Part shown: piece after piece, positions 24,699 to 34,037 of the stretch
Layout of the letters: each line of letters begins with the position of its first letter
Position numbering within the stretch: the stretch's first letter is position 1
From: UBA8079 sp049601915
Lineage (GTDB): Bacteria; Pseudomonadota; Alphaproteobacteria; UBA6615
Direction: 5' to 3'
DNA length: 64,000 bases
NCBI GenBank assembly: GCA_049601915.1
Contig: JBMYRB010000006.1
Span: forward strand, 62,001-126,000
Program-made: the position numbers and the translations under genes
The notes under the pieces: model-generated
Databases searched by the model: none
Told to the model about the DNA's origin: nothing
What the model saw: the letters and a program-made list of their open reading frames with translations, nothing else

Positions 24699-25946
24699 CT
24701 ACTGCGGAGCCTGGGCCAGTTGAATATTGCCGTTTGGCGTTACCATGGCGCATGCAGAGCCGGAGCTTCGCAACTGGCGGCAGACATTGCGCGCGATGTC
24801 TTCCTGCATGCCGACGATCCGGGCCCGAAACAGGGTCGTCCCCTTGGCGTCCAGCGATAGAACCTCGATGGTTGCCGTCGCGGGCAGTCCGCGCAGTCGC
24901 TGCGAGGCCTGGCCCGCGGCCAGATGGGCGCGGCTGTAGCCCTTGAAAGCGCCGACCTGAACACCCCAATCGAGCAGACCGTCAATGTTGTCGCGAATGT
25001 TCTCCGGTGTGGTTCCGGCCGACGGAACCTGCGTGAGTGCGAGACGCGGCGCGACGGTGGTCGGTGTTTGCTCCGGGATCACGGGCTTCGCCACGGGCAG
25101 GGCGGCATAAGTGGAATGGGCTTGTGCACGGCCCCAGGTGCGGTTCAGCAGGGACGCCATGTGTGTATCGCGCGATTGGCCCGTCTTGCCGCCGAAGACA
25201 ACACCGATGAGGCGCACGCCATTGCGTTCCGCCGATGCCACCAGGTTGAAGCCCGAGGCGCGGATGTACCCGGTCTTGATGCCGTCCATGCCCGCGTAGG
25301 TCTTCAGCAGCTTGTTGTAATTGCTGTAGGTTCGCTTGCCGTAGCGGAAGGTGAGGTCGGAGAAGTGCTCGTAATGGTCGGGAAACCGGACAAGCATCTC
25401 CCGGCCGAGGATGGCCATGTCCCGGGCGGTGCTGAGCTGGCCGCGGTTGGGCAGGCCCGATGCGTTCTTGAAGGTCGTCCGGCGCATGCCGATCTCGTAT
25501 GCCCGATTTGTCATCATCTGGGCAAACTTGATTTCCGTCCCGCCGATCGCTTCGGCGACCACGGTGGCGACGTCGTTGGCCGACTTTACCGAAAGCGCGC
25601 CGATGGCATCTCTGACGGTGATGGTCTGGCCGACTTTGAGGCCGAGTTTGGAGGGTGCCTGGCCCGCCGCGCGTCGTGACACCGGCAAGGCCTGATCGAG
25701 CTTGAGGCGGCCGGTCTCGAGCGCTTCGAAAACCATGAAGAGCGTCATGATCTTGGTCAGAGAGGCGGGGAAGTTCCGTGTGTCTGCGTTTCGTGCGTAG
25801 AAGACTTCGCCGCTTCGGGCATCCATCACGAACGACGCGTAACCTGCCTGGGCCGGCTGGGCGGAGAATATTGCGGCTGCCGCAAACAGGCCCGCAGCAA
25901 GGGTTTGGGCGGGGCGTCGCAGGGTGCGCGCGCGCAGTTTGCTCAC
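24699..25946 (-). CDS. D-alanyl-D-alanine carboxypeptidase (DacF-like) with SPOR-like domain
   Basis: A 415-residue penicillin-binding protein of the S11 peptidase family. Signal peptide about 1-34 (cut after AQPAQA), catalytic SxxK at S62-K65 (ASLTKIM), SxN in VKSANDVA and KTG in GIKTGYI. The last 80 residues (WGVQVGAFKGYSRAHLA onward) resemble a SPOR peptidoglycan-binding repeat. It trims the terminal D-Ala from peptidoglycan stem peptides in the periplasm. I start at GTG 25946, with AAGGGG upstream and a clean signal peptide after it; ATG at 25985 and 26087 are in frame but would put an odd extension before the signal peptide. Confidence 0.9.
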   Translation of the reverse strand: MSKLRARTLRRPAQTLAAGLFAAAAIFSAQPAQAGYASFVMDARSGEVFYARNADTRNFPASLTKIMTLFMVFEALETGRLKLDQALPVSRRAAGQAPSKLGLKVGQTITVRDAIGALSVKSANDVATVVAEAIGGTEIKFAQMMTNRAYEIGMRRTTFKNASGLPNRGQLSTARDMAILGREMLVRFPDHYEHFSDLTFRYGKRTYSNYNKLLKTYAGMDGIKTGYIRASGFNLVASAERNGVRLIGVVFGGKTGQSRDTHMASLLNRTWGRAQAHSTYAALPVAKPVIPEQTPTTVAPRLALTQVPSAGTTPENIRDNIDGLLDWGVQVGAFKGYSRAHLAAGQASQRLRGLPATATIEVLSLDAKGTTLFRARIVGMQEDIARNVCRQLRSSGSACAMVTPNGNIQLAQAPQ

Positions 25947-26113
25947 CGCAATGTACCCCTTGCCGAAACCAAAATACCTGCCCATCAACAACCGTCCGGT
26001 CAATTTTTTCAATTGAATCAACGCGATTCTAGTGAATGCACCGAATCCATGTAAATAGCATCGTTCAATTAACTCATCACTCACCATGTTAGACAGCCAA
26101 GCCGTGAGGGATT

Positions 26114-26767
26114 ATGCGCCGTTTCGCTTTCACAACCTTTGCCGCTCTAGGGCTGGCCGCCTGCACCACATTCGGAGGTTCAGTCGACAATCCCATCGAG
26201 CGGTCGCTGACCTGGTTCAGTTATGTCGCCGGCGACGATATTCGCGCTGCATGTCAGCCGGGTTCGCCCGATCAGTTTCGATTTGTCTATAACGGTGTCT
26301 ATGAACGTCAGATCAGGGCCTATGATTTGCGCCTGAACGACAATTGTGGCGAGCTGACGTCACGAGCACGCAACAAGGCGGGCAATGTTGCCAACTTTCA
26401 ATTTAGCAATCTGTTGGGGCCGTGGGAGTTGCGCCTTTCTACCGCTGGGTTGACGAGCCCAGACGTGACGGAGATCGTTGAGGCTTTGAAGCGCGACGTG
26501 GCGGCGGCACCGGCGTCTGCGGGACAGCGGCTTCGCAGCAACAATTTCTACTGGGCCGTCGCCACGTGCCAGTCCGGGACATTCCGATTGCACGCGTTTG
26601 ATCAGGACCGGGTTGAAATCAAGTCACTGGAATTTCGCGGGCCGTTGCTGGCCTACGACACGACAAATGTCGGTTTCGCCGAGGCCAAACAAATTGAGGG
26701 CTTTTCCGAAGACGCTTTCGAGATCAGAATAAACCGCACGGGCGACGGTATCGTCGGCCTGTTCTAG
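26114..26767 (+). CDS. Putative lipoprotein, function unknown
   Basis: A 217-residue protein with a lipoprotein signal peptide: MRRF, hydrophobic core, lipobox GLAAC with the lipidated cysteine at 17. The mature part has no domain I recognise; it holds two further pairs of cysteines that could form disulfides. It is transcribed divergently from the carboxypeptidase gene across about 170 AT-rich bases, which probably contain both promoters, and is followed after 31 bases by the hydrolase gene. Confidence 0.75.
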   Translation: MRRFAFTTFAALGLAACTTFGGSVDNPIERSLTWFSYVAGDDIRAACQPGSPDQFRFVYNGVYERQIRAYDLRLNDNCGELTSRARNKAGNVANFQFSNLLGPWELRLSTAGLTSPDVTEIVEALKRDVAAAPASAGQRLRSNNFYWAVATCQSGTFRLHAFDQDRVEIKSLEFRGPLLAYDTTNVGFAEAKQIEGFSEDAFEIRINRTGDGIVGLF

Positions 26768-26798
26768 GCGCAGTCCGGTTTATTAAGGGGAAGAGGTT

Positions 26799-27629
26799 AT
26801 GACTTTGTTGCGGCGTGAGGATTATCCGGACCAGTTGCCGCGGCCGGAGGCCGTGCTGGCCTACCAGCAGGAACTTTGGGACAAGAGCCGCGATGTGGCG
26901 GGCGACGACATCCCCTGGGGCGACGATATCTATCAGCGGGTTGCGATCTATCCCGCTCCCGACCCCAATGGCGATGTGTTCGCCTTCATCCATGGCGGGC
27001 GCTGGACGAGCGGTCACAAGGAAGCCATGGCTTTCATGGCGCCGGGGTTCCACGCCGCAGGAATTACATTTGCCAGTCTGGGGCATCGGCTTGCACCCGC
27101 GACTTATGATGATGGATTCCCCGACTTGTGCAGTGGGCTGGCCTGTTTGTCCGCAAATGTAGACCGGGTCGGGGGTGACCCCCAACGGATATTTATCGGT
27201 GGGCATTCATCGGGTGGCCACTATGCCGCCCAGCTAGCCGTGACCCGCGACTGGCAGGCCCGTCATGGCCTGGCCCGCGAAGTCATCAAGGGGTTTCTGC
27301 CGATCTCCGGCGTCTACGATGTCTCCTCGGAGGCCGATTACGAAGATTGGCCGCCGCCCTGCCTCAGCGAAGGTGACGACGGCCGGGAGAAGAGCCCGCA
27401 ATATCGTATCGCCGAGGCACCGCCGCCGGCTCTGGTGACGTGGGGGGGCGAGGATTATCCGTTCTTGATTCCTCAGGGAAAGGATTTCGCCCAGGCGCTA
27501 GTAGATGGCGGCGGCGAGGTGGAGACACTGGAGATCCCCGGGATGACGCATTTCACGGTGCTGGGTGACGGGGCCGACCCCGCGGGTGCGTGGAACCAAC
27601 GCGCCGTGAGCTGGATCGCCGAGCACTAG
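26799..27629 (+). CDS. Alpha/beta hydrolase, kynurenine formamidase-like esterase
   Basis: A 276-residue serine hydrolase. The oxyanion loop is FIHGGRWTSG (63-72), the nucleophile elbow is GHSSGG with S137, and the catalytic histidine is in PGMTHFTVLGD near the C-terminus, with an acid in TWGGEDYPF. The HGGxW pattern and length fit the esterase/arylformamidase group. No signal peptide. No tryptophan-pathway gene is near, so the substrate is open. GAAGAGG lies just before the ATG. Confidence 0.85.
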   Translation: MTLLRREDYPDQLPRPEAVLAYQQELWDKSRDVAGDDIPWGDDIYQRVAIYPAPDPNGDVFAFIHGGRWTSGHKEAMAFMAPGFHAAGITFASLGHRLAPATYDDGFPDLCSGLACLSANVDRVGGDPQRIFIGGHSSGGHYAAQLAVTRDWQARHGLAREVIKGFLPISGVYDVSSEADYEDWPPPCLSEGDDGREKSPQYRIAEAPPPALVTWGGEDYPFLIPQGKDFAQALVDGGGEVETLEIPGMTHFTVLGDGADPAGAWNQRAVSWIAEH

Positions 27630-27720
27630 AAACCCAACCCAACTGGACGGTGAATGCGCCCCGGGTCGTTCCGGTTGGTGGCGCCACGGTGCGCGATAAT
27701 CTTTGTTTTGCAAAGAGATA

Positions 27721-27749
27721 TCGCAATTGCGAAGAAAAAATGATGCATC
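27721..27749 (+). promoter_or_regulatory. Palindromes upstream of the phasin promoter
   Basis: A perfect 12-bp palindrome TCGCAATTGCGA (27721-27732) and an 8-bp palindrome GATGCATC (27742-27749) lie just upstream of the phasin -35 box in an AT-rich stretch. The TGCA-rich composition resembles known PhaR targets; that link is inferred. Confidence 0.4.
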
Positions 27750-27762
27750 GCACAAAATTCCG

Positions 27763-27791
27763 TTGACAAGAACCATGGCCGCGCCCATATT
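27763..27791 (+). promoter_or_regulatory. Sigma-70-like promoter of the phasin gene
   Basis: TTGACA (27763-27768), a 17-base spacer, and CATATT (27786-27791): a consensus -35 box with correct spacing and a 4/6 -10 box. It would start transcription near 27798, about 100 bases before the phasin ATG. Confidence 0.6.
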
Positions 27792-27800
27792 CTCGTCATA

Positions 27801-27813
27801 TTGCAATGCAGCA
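27801..27813 (+). promoter_or_regulatory. Possible PhaR operator over the phasin transcription start
   Basis: TTGCAATGCAGCA lies 10 bases after the -10 box, where a bound repressor would block RNA polymerase. It resembles the TGC-repeat sites bound by PhaR, which represses phasin genes until polyhydroxybutyrate granules form. I rely on memory of PhaR sites. Confidence 0.42.
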
Positions 27814-27900
27814 TAGCTAATTAATTCAGGGCTTGGTTCCACAGTTTCCCGGTCCTCGGCGCATGTGCTCCGGAATGCACATAACGAAAGGAGGTCAGAC

Positions 27901-28437
27901 ATGGCCACCACGAAAAAGAACGGTGCGGCGAAAGCTACTCAGGAAACCCTGGAATCCGCTGCCGCAGCGCAGAAGAAGACGTTCGAAGACGCCGTACAGG
28001 CCGGCACCGAAGCCTTCGCCAAGAGCTACGAGCAGTTCTACACGACCGCGCGTGAGCAGATGGACAAGGCGCAGAAATCCGCCCTGGAGAATATGGACCA
28101 GCTTAGCGATGCCAGCCGCGAGAACGCCGAGGTGCTCGTCGTTTCGGGCAACATCTTCGCCAAGGGTTTCGAGATCGTCGGCAAGGAAATCGCCGCATAC
28201 GCCGAGAGGACGATCGAGGCCAATTTGGCCGCGGCCCAGCAGCTCGGTGTGGTTAAGAACCCGCAGGAGTTCCTGGACCTCCAGACCCAGCTCGCGAAGG
28301 CTGCCTACGATGATTTCGTTACAGAATCCGCCAAGTTGCAGGACCTATCGGTCAAGGTTTCCAACGAAGCCGTACAGCCGCTGAACGAGCGTCTCAACAA
28401 GGTCGTTGAGAACTTCTCCAAGTCAATCGCCGCGTAA
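27901..28437 (+). CDS. Phasin family protein
   Basis: A 178-residue, almost wholly helical protein with the phasin_2 pattern: Lys/Ala-rich N-terminus, then FAKSYEQFYTTAREQMDKA, and a late QLGVVKNPQEFLDLQ. Phasins coat polyhydroxyalkanoate granules in the cytoplasm. GGAGG stands 7 bases before the ATG, a strong ribosome site that fits an abundant protein. It has its own promoter region, palindromes and terminator; no PHA synthase gene is in the window. Confidence 0.88.
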   Translation: MATTKKNGAAKATQETLESAAAAQKKTFEDAVQAGTEAFAKSYEQFYTTAREQMDKAQKSALENMDQLSDASRENAEVLVVSGNIFAKGFEIVGKEIAAYAERTIEANLAAAQQLGVVKNPQEFLDLQTQLAKAAYDDFVTESAKLQDLSVKVSNEAVQPLNERLNKVVENFSKSIAA

Positions 28438-28463
28438 CTCTCCTCCCTTTACGTAGGCGTTTC

Positions 28464-28497
28464 GACGGCCCGGCCCAGGATTTCTGGCCGGGCCGTC
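28464..28497 (+). terminator. Terminator hairpin after the phasin gene
   Basis: GACGGCCCGGCC and GGCCGGGCCGTC form a perfect 12-bp GC-rich stem with a 10-base loop, 26 bases after the phasin stop. The T-run after it is short (TCTATTT). Confidence 0.75.
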
Positions 28498-28626
28498 TCT
28501 ATTTCGGCGACTTGTCTTTCTCGCCCTCGCATCTCAAATATCTGGATAAGTGCACCACACGCATTCACCTACGTGCGTGGCTCGGCTACAATGTTGCGTG
28601 CGTTAAAACGGATGTATGAACCTAAG

Positions 28627-29016
28627 ATGTTAAGCAGTCTCAAGGAGTTGCTGGAAAAACGCAGCGTCGCACCGCGTGCGTCGGATGATGATTCCGACGA
28701 TGCGATCGGCGGCGACGGCGGCAACAGCACAGGTATTGCGACCAAGACCCGGACAAAGACGAAGAAACCGTCGATGTACAAGGTCTTGATGCTGAACGAC
28801 GACTACACGCCGATGGAATTCGTCGTGCTGGTGCTCGAACAGTTCTTCGGGAAACAGCATGAAGAGGCCATCAAGATCATGCTTCACGTCCATCAGAAGG
28901 GCGTTGGGATATGTGGTGTGTTTACCTATGAAGTCGCCGAGACCAAGGTGACCCAGGTCATGGATTTTGCGCGCAAGCATGAGCATCCGTTGCAATGCAC
29001 GCTGGAAAAGGAATGA
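28627..29016 (+). CDS. clpS: ATP-dependent Clp protease adaptor ClpS
   Basis: About 129 residues. The ClpS fold is plain: MYKVLMLNDDYTPMEFVV (with the N-degron-binding Asn-Asp pair), ALHV-type helix IMLHVHQKGVGICGVFTYEVAETK, and the C-terminal HPLQCTLEKE. ClpS binds proteins with a bulky N-terminal residue and delivers them to ClpAP. The variable N-terminus makes the start uncertain: ATG at 28612 or GTG at 28573 are also open. It lies 62 bases before clpA, as is usual. Confidence 0.92.
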   Translation: MLSSLKELLEKRSVAPRASDDDSDDAIGGDGGNSTGIATKTRTKTKKPSMYKVLMLNDDYTPMEFVVLVLEQFFGKQHEEAIKIMLHVHQKGVGICGVFTYEVAETKVTQVMDFARKHEHPLQCTLEKE

Positions 29017-29078
29017 CGCGCGACTATTTGATGTTGAACCGGATGACGAAGCCCTGACGCAGAAGGTAACCTTCGCAA

Positions 29079-31436
29079 ATGCTGTCACAGAATGTTGAAC
29101 AATCCCTGCACCGTGCCCTGGCGCTCGCCAATGAGCGGCGCCACGAGTACGCCACGCTGGAGCATCTGCTCCTCTCGCTGACCGAAGACCAGGATGCGGT
29201 GGCCGTGTTGCGGGCCTGCGGAGTGGATATCGACCACCTGCGCCGGGATCTCTCCCAGTATATCGATGAGGAACTGTCGAGCCTGATCACCAGCCGCACG
29301 GAGGAATCCAAGCCCACGGCCGGTTTTCAGCGCGTCCTTCAGCGGGCTGCGATCCATGTCCAGTCGTCCGGTCGCGAAGAGGTGACGGGTGCCAACGTGC
29401 TGGTCGCGATTTTCTCGGAACGCGAAAGCCACGCGGTGTATTTCCTGCAGCAGCAGGAGATGACCCGTCTCGATGCCGTCAACTTCATTTCCCACGGGAT
29501 CGCCAAGGTGCCGGGCCAGGAAGACAACCGGGCCGTGCGCGGTGCCGACGAGGAGGAACTCGACGGTGAGGCGACGGTCAAGAAGGGCCAGGAGGCGCTG
29601 ACCGCCTATTGCGTCAACCTGAACCAGAAGGCCGACAACGGGGATATCGATCCGCTGATTGGCCGCGAGCTCGAGGTCGAGCGAACCATTCAGATTCTTG
29701 CGCGGCGAACCAAGAACAATCCGCTCTATGTGGGCGATCCCGGCGTCGGTAAAACGGCCATCGCCGAGGGGCTGGCCAAGCGCATCGTCGAGGGGGACGT
29801 ACCGGAGGTTCTGGTCGACGCGACGATCTTCGCGCTCGACATGGGCGCGTTGCTCGCGGGCACGCGCTATCGCGGCGACTTCGAGGAGCGCCTCAAGGCC
29901 GTGATGAACGAGTTGGAGGACACCGAGGGCGCGGTGCTGTTCATCGACGAGATTCATACCGTGATCGGCGCGGGCGCCACGTCGGGTGGTGCCATGGATG
30001 CCTCGAACCTGCTGAAACCGGCATTGGCCGGCAGCAAACTACGGTGCATCGGCTCGACCACCTACAAGGAATACCGGAACTATTTCGAGAAGGACCGGGC
30101 GCTGGTCCGCCGGTTCCAGAAGATCGACGTGTATGAGCCTTCCGTCGAGGATGCGGTGAAGATTCTCCGCGGCCTGAAGCCCTATTACGAAGAGCATCAC
30201 GATATCCGCTATACCGAGCAGGCGATCCGCACTGCGGTCGAGCTGTCGGCGCGCTACATCAGCGACCGCAAGCTGCCCGACAGTGCCATCGACGTGATCG
30301 ATGAAACCGGTGCCGCCCAGGCGCTGCTCTCCCCGTCGAAGCGCAAGAAGACCGTCGGCGTGAAGGATGTAGAGAATGTGGTCTCGAAGATTGCGCGCAT
30401 CCCGCCGAAGACCGTCAGCCGGGACGATAAGGCCGCGCTGGAGAATCTCGAACGGGACCTGAAGACCATGGTCTTCGGCCAGGACAAGGCGATCACCGCA
30501 TTGTCCAGCGCGATCAAGCTCGCCCGTGCGGGCCTGCGTGAGCCCGAGAAGCCCATCGGTGCCTATCTGTTCTCCGGCCCGACCGGCGTCGGCAAGACCG
30601 AGGCCGCCCGCCAGCTCGCCCATTCGCTGGGCGTCGAGCTCACGCGTTTCGATATGTCGGAGTATATGGAGCGCCACTCGATCTCTCGCCTGATCGGCGC
30701 GCCGCCGGGCTATGTCGGCTTTGATCAAGGCGGGCTCCTGACTGATGCGGTCGACCAGCACCCCCATCAGGTGCTGCTGCTCGATGAGATCGAGAAGGCC
30801 CATCCCGACCTGTTCAATATCCTGCTGCAGGTAATGGATTACGGGAAGCTGACCGACCACAACGGCAAGAATGTCGATTTCCGCAACGTCATCCTGATCA
30901 TGACGACCAACGCGGGTGCGGCCGACATGGCCAAGCCCGCCATGGGCTTTGGGTCGGACATGCGCGAGGGCGATGACGAGGAGGCGATCAACCGCCTCTT
31001 CACACCGGAGTTCCGCAACCGGCTTGATGCCGTCATCGGCTTCAACAACCTCTCGCCCGACGTCATGGGCAAAGTGGTCGAGAAGTTCGTGATCCAGCTG
31101 GAGGCCCAGCTCGACGACCGCAATGTGACGATCGATCTCAACGACGCGTCACGCGACTGGCTGGCCAAGAAGGGCTACGATCCGAAATTCGGCGCCCGCC
31201 CGCTGGCCCGCGTGATCCAGGAAAACCTCAAGCAGCCGCTCGCCGAGGAGCTGCTGTTCGGCAAGCTCGTCAAGGGCGGCACCGTCAAGGTCGGCGTCAA
31301 GGACGACGCGCTGACGTTTGATCTCGAGAAGGACAAGCCGTCAGGCATGGATGGCGGAAATCCGAAGCGCAAGCGCAAGAAGCCGAAGTCGGACGATTCC
31401 GGCGGCGAGAAGGAACCCGCGCTCGTCGAGAAGTAG
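29079..31436 (+). CDS. clpA: ATP-dependent Clp protease ATP-binding subunit ClpA
   Basis: A 785-residue Hsp100 unfoldase. Clp_N repeat domain (about 1-145), first AAA+ module with Walker A GDPGVGKT at about 220, second with GPTGVGKT at about 500, and the sensor text FRNRLDAVIGF. No ClpB-type middle coiled coil, which makes it ClpA. The ClpP-contact loop and a Lys-rich C-terminal tail (KRKRKKPKSDD) follow. Together with ClpS it degrades N-degron and other substrates through ClpP, which is encoded elsewhere. Confidence 0.95.
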   Translation: MLSQNVEQSLHRALALANERRHEYATLEHLLLSLTEDQDAVAVLRACGVDIDHLRRDLSQYIDEELSSLITSRTEESKPTAGFQRVLQRAAIHVQSSGREEVTGANVLVAIFSERESHAVYFLQQQEMTRLDAVNFISHGIAKVPGQEDNRAVRGADEEELDGEATVKKGQEALTAYCVNLNQKADNGDIDPLIGRELEVERTIQILARRTKNNPLYVGDPGVGKTAIAEGLAKRIVEGDVPEVLVDATIFALDMGALLAGTRYRGDFEERLKAVMNELEDTEGAVLFIDEIHTVIGAGATSGGAMDASNLLKPALAGSKLRCIGSTTYKEYRNYFEKDRALVRRFQKIDVYEPSVEDAVKILRGLKPYYEEHHDIRYTEQAIRTAVELSARYISDRKLPDSAIDVIDETGAAQALLSPSKRKKTVGVKDVENVVSKIARIPPKTVSRDDKAALENLERDLKTMVFGQDKAITALSSAIKLARAGLREPEKPIGAYLFSGPTGVGKTEAARQLAHSLGVELTRFDMSEYMERHSISRLIGAPPGYVGFDQGGLLTDAVDQHPHQVLLLDEIEKAHPDLFNILLQVMDYGKLTDHNGKNVDFRNVILIMTTNAGAADMAKPAMGFGSDMREGDDEEAINRLFTPEFRNRLDAVIGFNNLSPDVMGKVVEKFVIQLEAQLDDRNVTIDLNDASRDWLAKKGYDPKFGARPLARVIQENLKQPLAEELLFGKLVKGGTVKVGVKDDALTFDLEKDKPSGMDGGNPKRKRKKPKSDDSGGEKEPALVEK

Positions 31437-31884
31437 GTGGACGGCCTATCCATCTCAGCGGAACCGCCGGATCGGCCTGACATCAAGGCTCTGCTCGACG
31501 CGACCGATGTACTGATGATGCGTTTGTGCGACATCGGGCAGAACTACCTCATCGATGCCGCCGACCTTGCCCGGCAGAACGCCAGTTTTTTGTCGCGCGC
31601 GAGGGTGGTCGTGCATGGGTTGTGTCGGACTGCTGTGCCTCGATGGCTATTGTGAGATCAAGTGCATGTTCGTGTGCGACGACGCACGTGGACGCGGCAT
31701 TGGCCGTTGTCTACTCGTCGCCATTGAAACTGCCGGTGCGGACCTGCCGTGCATACGACTGGAGACCGGTATCTGACAGCCTGAGGCGATCGCGCTTTAC
31801 CGCAGCGCCGGCTATCGAGAGATCGAGGCATTTGGTGCCTACGCACCTGATTCCGTCAGCGTGTTCATGGAAAAGCGGGTGTAA
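31437..31884 (+). pseudogene. GNAT acetyltransferase gene, frameshifted
   Basis: Directly after the clpA stop, a GNAT protein can be read only by changing frame: PPDRPDIKALLDATDVLMMR to ARQNASF in frame one, FVAREGG in another, then GCVGLLCLDGYCEIK, the acetyl-CoA loop CDDARGRGIGRCLL and LETG in a third. A TGA at 31774-31776 then interrupts, and the same frame continues QPEAIALYRSAGYREIEAFG to the stop at 31884. Two frameshifts and one nonsense codon mean a dead gene. Confidence 0.82.
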
Positions 31885-31890
31885 GCACAC

Positions 31891-33051
31891 CTATTCCGCC
31901 TGCCGATACGGCAGGTGGTCTGCGTAGTTCTCGATCTCCCATTCCACCTCGCGTTCTTCCTCGCGGCAGAAGCGTTCGACCGCGTCGCGGAAGCTCCCAT
32001 TGGGGATGTAGTGGCCTGAATAGGTCGCCACCGGCTCGTAGCCACGCTGGATCTTGTGGGGGCCCTGGGTGCCCGCCTCGACGGTCTTGAGGCCGTTGTC
32101 GATGGCAAATTCGATGGCCTGGTAGTAGCAGGCCTCGAAGTGCAGGAAGCGATAGTCGCCCAAACAGCCCCAGTTGCGTCCGTACAACGCCGTGATGCCA
32201 CGCAGGTTGAGAGCACCGGCGACCGGCAGGCCGTCCATGTCGGCCATGACCAGCACGACCTGATCACCCATTCGGTCCTGCATCGCCTTGAAGAACTCGC
32301 GGGTCAGATAGGGGTAGCCCCATTTGCGGTCATAGGTGTCGACGTAGAATTGATAGAAGGCATCCCAGTGGAACGACTTTATGTCGTCGCCGCTGAGGGC
32401 GCGAACGTTGATACCCTGGTCGGCGACCTGGCGGCGTTCCTTTCGGATCATCTTGCGCTTACGGCTGGTCAGCGCGCCGAGGAAGTCTTCGAAGGTCTCG
32501 TAATCGCGGTTGTGCCAGTGAAACTGCCGGCCGATCCGCTGGATCCAACCGGCCATTCCCATCACGTTGTAGTCGTGTTCGGTCGTGAAGGTGACGTGGA
32601 CCGAGGAGAGTTCGAGTTTCTGGCAGACCGTCTCCAGCGCACGCAGCAGGGTCAGCCGGGCGTCGTCGGCGTCCGGGGCGTCGCCGGCTAGAAGCCGGGG
32701 GCCGCCGACGGGTGAGAAGGGCGCCGCGACCTGCATCTTCGGATAGTATTTTCCGCCCGCGCGTTCCCATGCGTGGGCCCAGCCATGGTCGAACACATAC
32801 TCGCCCTGGGAATGGCTCTTCAAGTAGACCGGCGCTGCGGCGATGATGTCGCCGTTTGTCTCCTCGACCACCACATGATGGGGCAGCCAGCCGGCCTCGT
32901 TCGACGCGCAGCCGGTTTCCTCCAGCGCCAGCAGAAACGGGTAGCTGACGAACGGGTTATTCCGTCCGGCAAGCCGCTCCCAGGTATCGGGCGGAATGTT
33001 CGCGATATTCTCGACGACGCGGGCTGAAAGTGCTGTGTCTCCGTCGGGCAT
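31891..33051 (-). CDS. FemAB-like GNAT-fold acyltransferase (DUF482)
   Basis: A 386-residue soluble protein of the PF04339/DUF482 type: DHGWAHAWERAGGKYYPKMQ, FSPVGGPRLL, HWHNRDYETFEDFL and SRKRKMIRKER are characteristic. Related to FemAB/CelD acyltransferases, often annotated as peptidoglycan-related, without firm biochemistry. Full length. Its start is nine bases after the stop of the CDF gene on the same strand, so they are probably co-transcribed. Confidence 0.86.
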   Translation of the reverse strand: MPDGDTALSARVVENIANIPPDTWERLAGRNNPFVSYPFLLALEETGCASNEAGWLPHHVVVEETNGDIIAAAPVYLKSHSQGEYVFDHGWAHAWERAGGKYYPKMQVAAPFSPVGGPRLLAGDAPDADDARLTLLRALETVCQKLELSSVHVTFTTEHDYNVMGMAGWIQRIGRQFHWHNRDYETFEDFLGALTSRKRKMIRKERRQVADQGINVRALSGDDIKSFHWDAFYQFYVDTYDRKWGYPYLTREFFKAMQDRMGDQVVLVMADMDGLPVAGALNLRGITALYGRNWGCLGDYRFLHFEACYYQAIEFAIDNGLKTVEAGTQGPHKIQRGYEPVATYSGHYIPNGSFRDAVERFCREEEREVEWEIENYADHLPYRQAE

Positions 33052-33060
33052 GATGACAGT

Positions 33061-34017
33061 CTAATGCGCCGGTGCGGCGTCACCAAGCGGTGCGTCGCGG
33101 GAAGGGTCATTGCGGCCGGGAAATTCGAACTCGAGCGTTGAGTGACCGATCTCGAACCGGTCCGACAGCAGGCTTTTCAGGCTGGCCTTGATCTCTTCCA
33201 TCTGGGCCATGTCGACCGGATCGATCACCACATGGGCCTCGAGCGAACGGCGATGTTCGTCGATGTGCCAGATATGGACATGGTGGATGTCGCGCACACC
33301 CGGCGCCCTCTGCATGGCGTCGGCAACCTCCGTGACGTCGAGCCCTTCGGGCACGCCCTGCATCAGGATGTGAATGGCCTTGGGGATCTCGATAGCGGTA
33401 TGGCCGAGGATATAGACCGCGATCACGATGGTGACGATGGCGTCCACGAAAAGCCATTCGTAGAGAATGATCAGGGTGCCGCCGACGATCACACCCAGTG
33501 AGGCCATGGCATCCGAAAGGTTGTGGATGAACGTCGCGCGGATGTTCATCGACGTCTTGGCCATGCGGAAGGTCAGCATCACGGTAGCGATGTCGACTAG
33601 GAGGGCAACGGTGGCGATGATGACCACAATCCAGCCTTCGATCGGTTCCGGGTTGAACAGCCGGTCGATGCCCTCGACCACCAGAAAAAGTCCGATGAAG
33701 ATCAGCCAGGAGAGGTTGAACACCGCGCCGATCATCTCCGCGCGACCATGACCATAGGTGTGGTTGCTGTCGGCGGGGTGCCGGGCAATCCGTCGGGCGA
33801 TCAGCGCGATGGCGAGCGCCGCCGCGTCGGACAGATTGTGGATGGCATCGGCCACCAGTGCGAGTGAACCGGAGAAGACACCGCCGATAATCTGCGCGAC
33901 CGTCAGGAGGATATTGACCGCGATGGCAAAGGCCAGGCGTCGGTCGCCGCCCGGCGTGTCTGCCGGCGCGGGGCCGTGGGAATGTCCCCCGTGAGTGTGA
34001 CCGTGATGGAGGCCCAT
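33061..34017 (-). CDS. Cation diffusion facilitator (zinc/cadmium/cobalt exporter)
   Basis: A 318-residue inner-membrane CDF protein with six predicted helices and a C-terminal cytoplasmic ferredoxin-like domain (HIHHVHIW-like text DIHHVHIWHIDEHRRSLEAH). Helices 2 and 5 each carry HNLSD, the HxxxD metal pair of zinc-selecting members. The N-terminus is a histidine-rich metal tail (GLHHGHTHGGHSHGP). It exports Zn2+ or related ions using the proton gradient. Confidence 0.92.
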   Translation of the reverse strand: MGLHHGHTHGGHSHGPAPADTPGGDRRLAFAIAVNILLTVAQIIGGVFSGSLALVADAIHNLSDAAALAIALIARRIARHPADSNHTYGHGRAEMIGAVFNLSWLIFIGLFLVVEGIDRLFNPEPIEGWIVVIIATVALLVDIATVMLTFRMAKTSMNIRATFIHNLSDAMASLGVIVGGTLIILYEWLFVDAIVTIVIAVYILGHTAIEIPKAIHILMQGVPEGLDVTEVADAMQRAPGVRDIHHVHIWHIDEHRRSLEAHVVIDPVDMAQMEEIKASLKSLLSDRFEIGHSTLEFEFPGRNDPSRDAPLGDAAPAH

Positions 34018-34037
34018 GGATCAGGCGCGCGCGTGGA

